From positions 722,230 through 752,405 of the forward strand of contig GG745351.1 of assembly GCA_000151295.1 (NCBI GenBank): a stretch of DNA of 30,176 bases, read 5' to 3'. Every line of letters begins with the position of its first letter. Position 1 is the first letter of the stretch. Origin of the DNA: Allomyces macrogynus ATCC 38327. Its lineage: Eukaryota > Blastocladiomycota > Blastocladiomycetes > Blastocladiales > Blastocladiaceae. The notes beneath the pieces were generated by a model that had not been told where the DNA came from, made no database searches, and saw nothing but the letters and a program-made list of their open reading frames with translations. Below are positions 28,959 to 30,176 of this stretch, piece by piece. Made by a program: the position numbers and the translations under genes.

Positions 28959-30057
28959 ATGACCTCCTACGCCGGCGCGCCGCCGATCCTCGGCACGCTC
29001 CACGTGCGCCTCGGTCCGTGCCGGATGCTCAGCTACCAATTCACTCGCTTCGCCGCCGGCTGACGACCCGCTTCTACCAGAACGCGCGCGCGACCTCCGC
29101 TCCGTCGTTGTCCCCGGACTCAAAATGAACCCATACGCCGTGGCCGCGCCGGCCGGCAGCGGCGACCGCAAGCGCACGCGCGCATTGCAGGGCGCGCATA
29201 CGTACGCGCAGTGGGACGCGGACGAGACCGACTGCCACTTGACGTTTATGATTACGGCCGTGACGCGCACGAAATTGGTGGTTGAGGTCGTGCACGACCG
29301 ATTGATGGGCGAGGACAAGGTGATTGGTGCAGCCGAGGTGCCGTTTGCGCACGTCTTGCGGCCGGGCGCGCAGAAAGCGCACGACTGGTTCCAGTTGCTG
29401 TACACGAGTAAGAAGGGCACGCATGCGGCGGGCGGGATGCTCGTCAAGGCTGGCGAAGTGCGCGTGCAGGTGTGGTTTGAGCCGGTACGTCCGTGATCTT
29501 GGTGCAGCGTCTGGTGTGCTCGCTGATCGCGATTGTGCTCGACTCTACCACAGGCCAATTCGGCACCGATCCATTCCGCCCCACCACCTCACGTCGCCGT
29601 TGCTGCGGCGCACCCGGCCCACGTCCCCGTCGCAACGCACGCGACGCACGCTCCCGCCGCGGCGCACCCGACACACGTCCCCGTCGCGCCAGCCGTCACC
29701 GGGTACCCCATGGTGGCGCAACCCACGCCGTACTACTTCTATCCCGCACCGTCTCCTGCATACGCGCCCGCACCGGCTCCTGGGTACGCGTCCGCGCCCG
29801 GATACCCACCGGCACCGGCCGGGTACCCGCCCGCGACCGGATACGCGCCGCCCAACCCCTACCCACCCCCGCACGGGTCCGCTCCGCACCCAGGCGTTCC
29901 GCCATTCGCGATGATGTCTGTCGCGGCGGCACTCGCACCACCACCCGCGCCTGTGGGTCCGTGGGTACTCCCTCCGATGCCGGCCGGAAGCGTGCCGGTC
30001 GGCGCGTTCTGGTTACCGCCTGGTGGGCCCATTTCGGGGCGGCCGCGCGAGCCCTAA
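28959..30057 (+). CDS. C2-domain protein with Pro/Tyr/Gly-rich tail
   Basis: Three exons: 28959-29013, 29081-29484 and 29554-30057, giving 320 residues. Introns are 29014-29080 (GTCCGT to CTACCAG) and 29485-29553 (GTACGT to ACCACAG). The first splice joins GTLHVRL to ERARDLRSVVVPGLKMNPYA, the opening of a C2 domain. It continues with TFMITAVTRTKLVVEVVHD, then GEDKVIGAAEVPFAHVL and KAHDWFQLL. C2 domains bind membranes or proteins, often with calcium. Here loop 1 has KMNPYA where an Asp is usual, although VHDRLMGED keeps acidic residues in loop 3, so calcium binding may be weak. The tail has AHPAHVPVA and AHPTHVPVA repeats, then PGYASAPGYPPAPAGYPPA-type repeats, as in annexin and SRC2-like proteins. 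A cytosolic, membrane-associating role is likely. The partner is unknown. Confidence 0.82.
29014..29080 (+). other. C2 gene intron 1
   Basis: 67 bases, phase 1. Splitting G|AA restores Glu between VRL and RARDLRSV. Confidence 0.82.
29485..29553 (+). other. C2 gene intron 2
   Basis: 69 bases, phase 0. It separates the C2 domain (ending VQVWFEP) from the exon for the repetitive tail. Confidence 0.82.
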
Positions 30058-30176
30058 GCGGCTCATGGTTCATCTGTCGTTGATCGCCGTTTGGGATTGA
30101 AACCGTTCGTTTTTTATTCGACGACGCGTGGAAGCGTGTTTCTCATTGTTTTTCCCATTGAAATAGGGTCGATTGG
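30058..30176. other. 3' flank of the C2-domain gene
   Basis: T-rich sequence after the stop, with TTGAAATAGG near the end that could serve 3' processing. The window ends here. Confidence 0.4.

Overview
This window looks like a GC-rich genome of an early-diverging, zoosporic fungus, most likely Blastocladiomycota (Allomyces, Catenaria and Blastocladiella are the comparison genera). That placement is inference. It rests on short introns (about 55-120 bases, donors often GTACGT) in every confident gene, fungal/animal-type glycogen synthase, a fungal GT71 mannosyltransferase, a POT peptide transporter, and a cyclic-nucleotide-gated channel with a potassium-type filter, a channel class described in Blastocladiella emersonii. 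No bacterial or operon organisation is visible. The assembly is a draft: there is a 469-base run of N (15849-16317), a homopolymer-corrupted flank to its right, and several frame breaks in otherwise intact genes.

Layout. 1-95 (-): edge exon of an unrecognised Gly-rich protein, with a degenerate stop-containing copy at about 905-1040. 2066-5118 (+): GATA transcription factor with two zinc fingers. 5396-7426 (-) and 8379-10683 (-): tandem paralogues of a secreted/type I membrane kelch-like beta-propeller protein sharing two intron positions and the length of exon 2. 10684-13577: about 2.9 kb with no convincing gene, ending in the promoter of the peptide transporter at 13578-15442 (+). Then come the gap and corrupted sequence, and the K+-type cyclic-nucleotide-gated channel (about 16750-18595, -), whose cyclic-nucleotide-binding domain runs into the corrupted part. 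19480-21186 (+): GT71 alpha-mannosyltransferase, divergent from the channel. 22285-23771 (+): coiled-coil protein of unknown role, convergent with glycogen synthase at 24019-26308 (-). 26309-28958: non-coding, holding a MITE-like element of about 750 bases with inverted repeats of about 135 bases. 28959-30057 (+): C2-domain protein with a Pro/Tyr/Gly-rich tail.

The genes do not form one pathway. Loose themes are carbohydrate metabolism and glycosylation (glycogen synthase, GT71), nutrient uptake (peptide transporter), cyclic-nucleotide and possibly calcium/membrane signalling (channel, C2 protein), and surface recognition (kelch-like pair). The points most worth checking are the potassium-type filter of the channel and the intron that splits it, the matching introns in the two GATA fingers, the kelch-like pair with diverged tails, and the inverted-repeat element.
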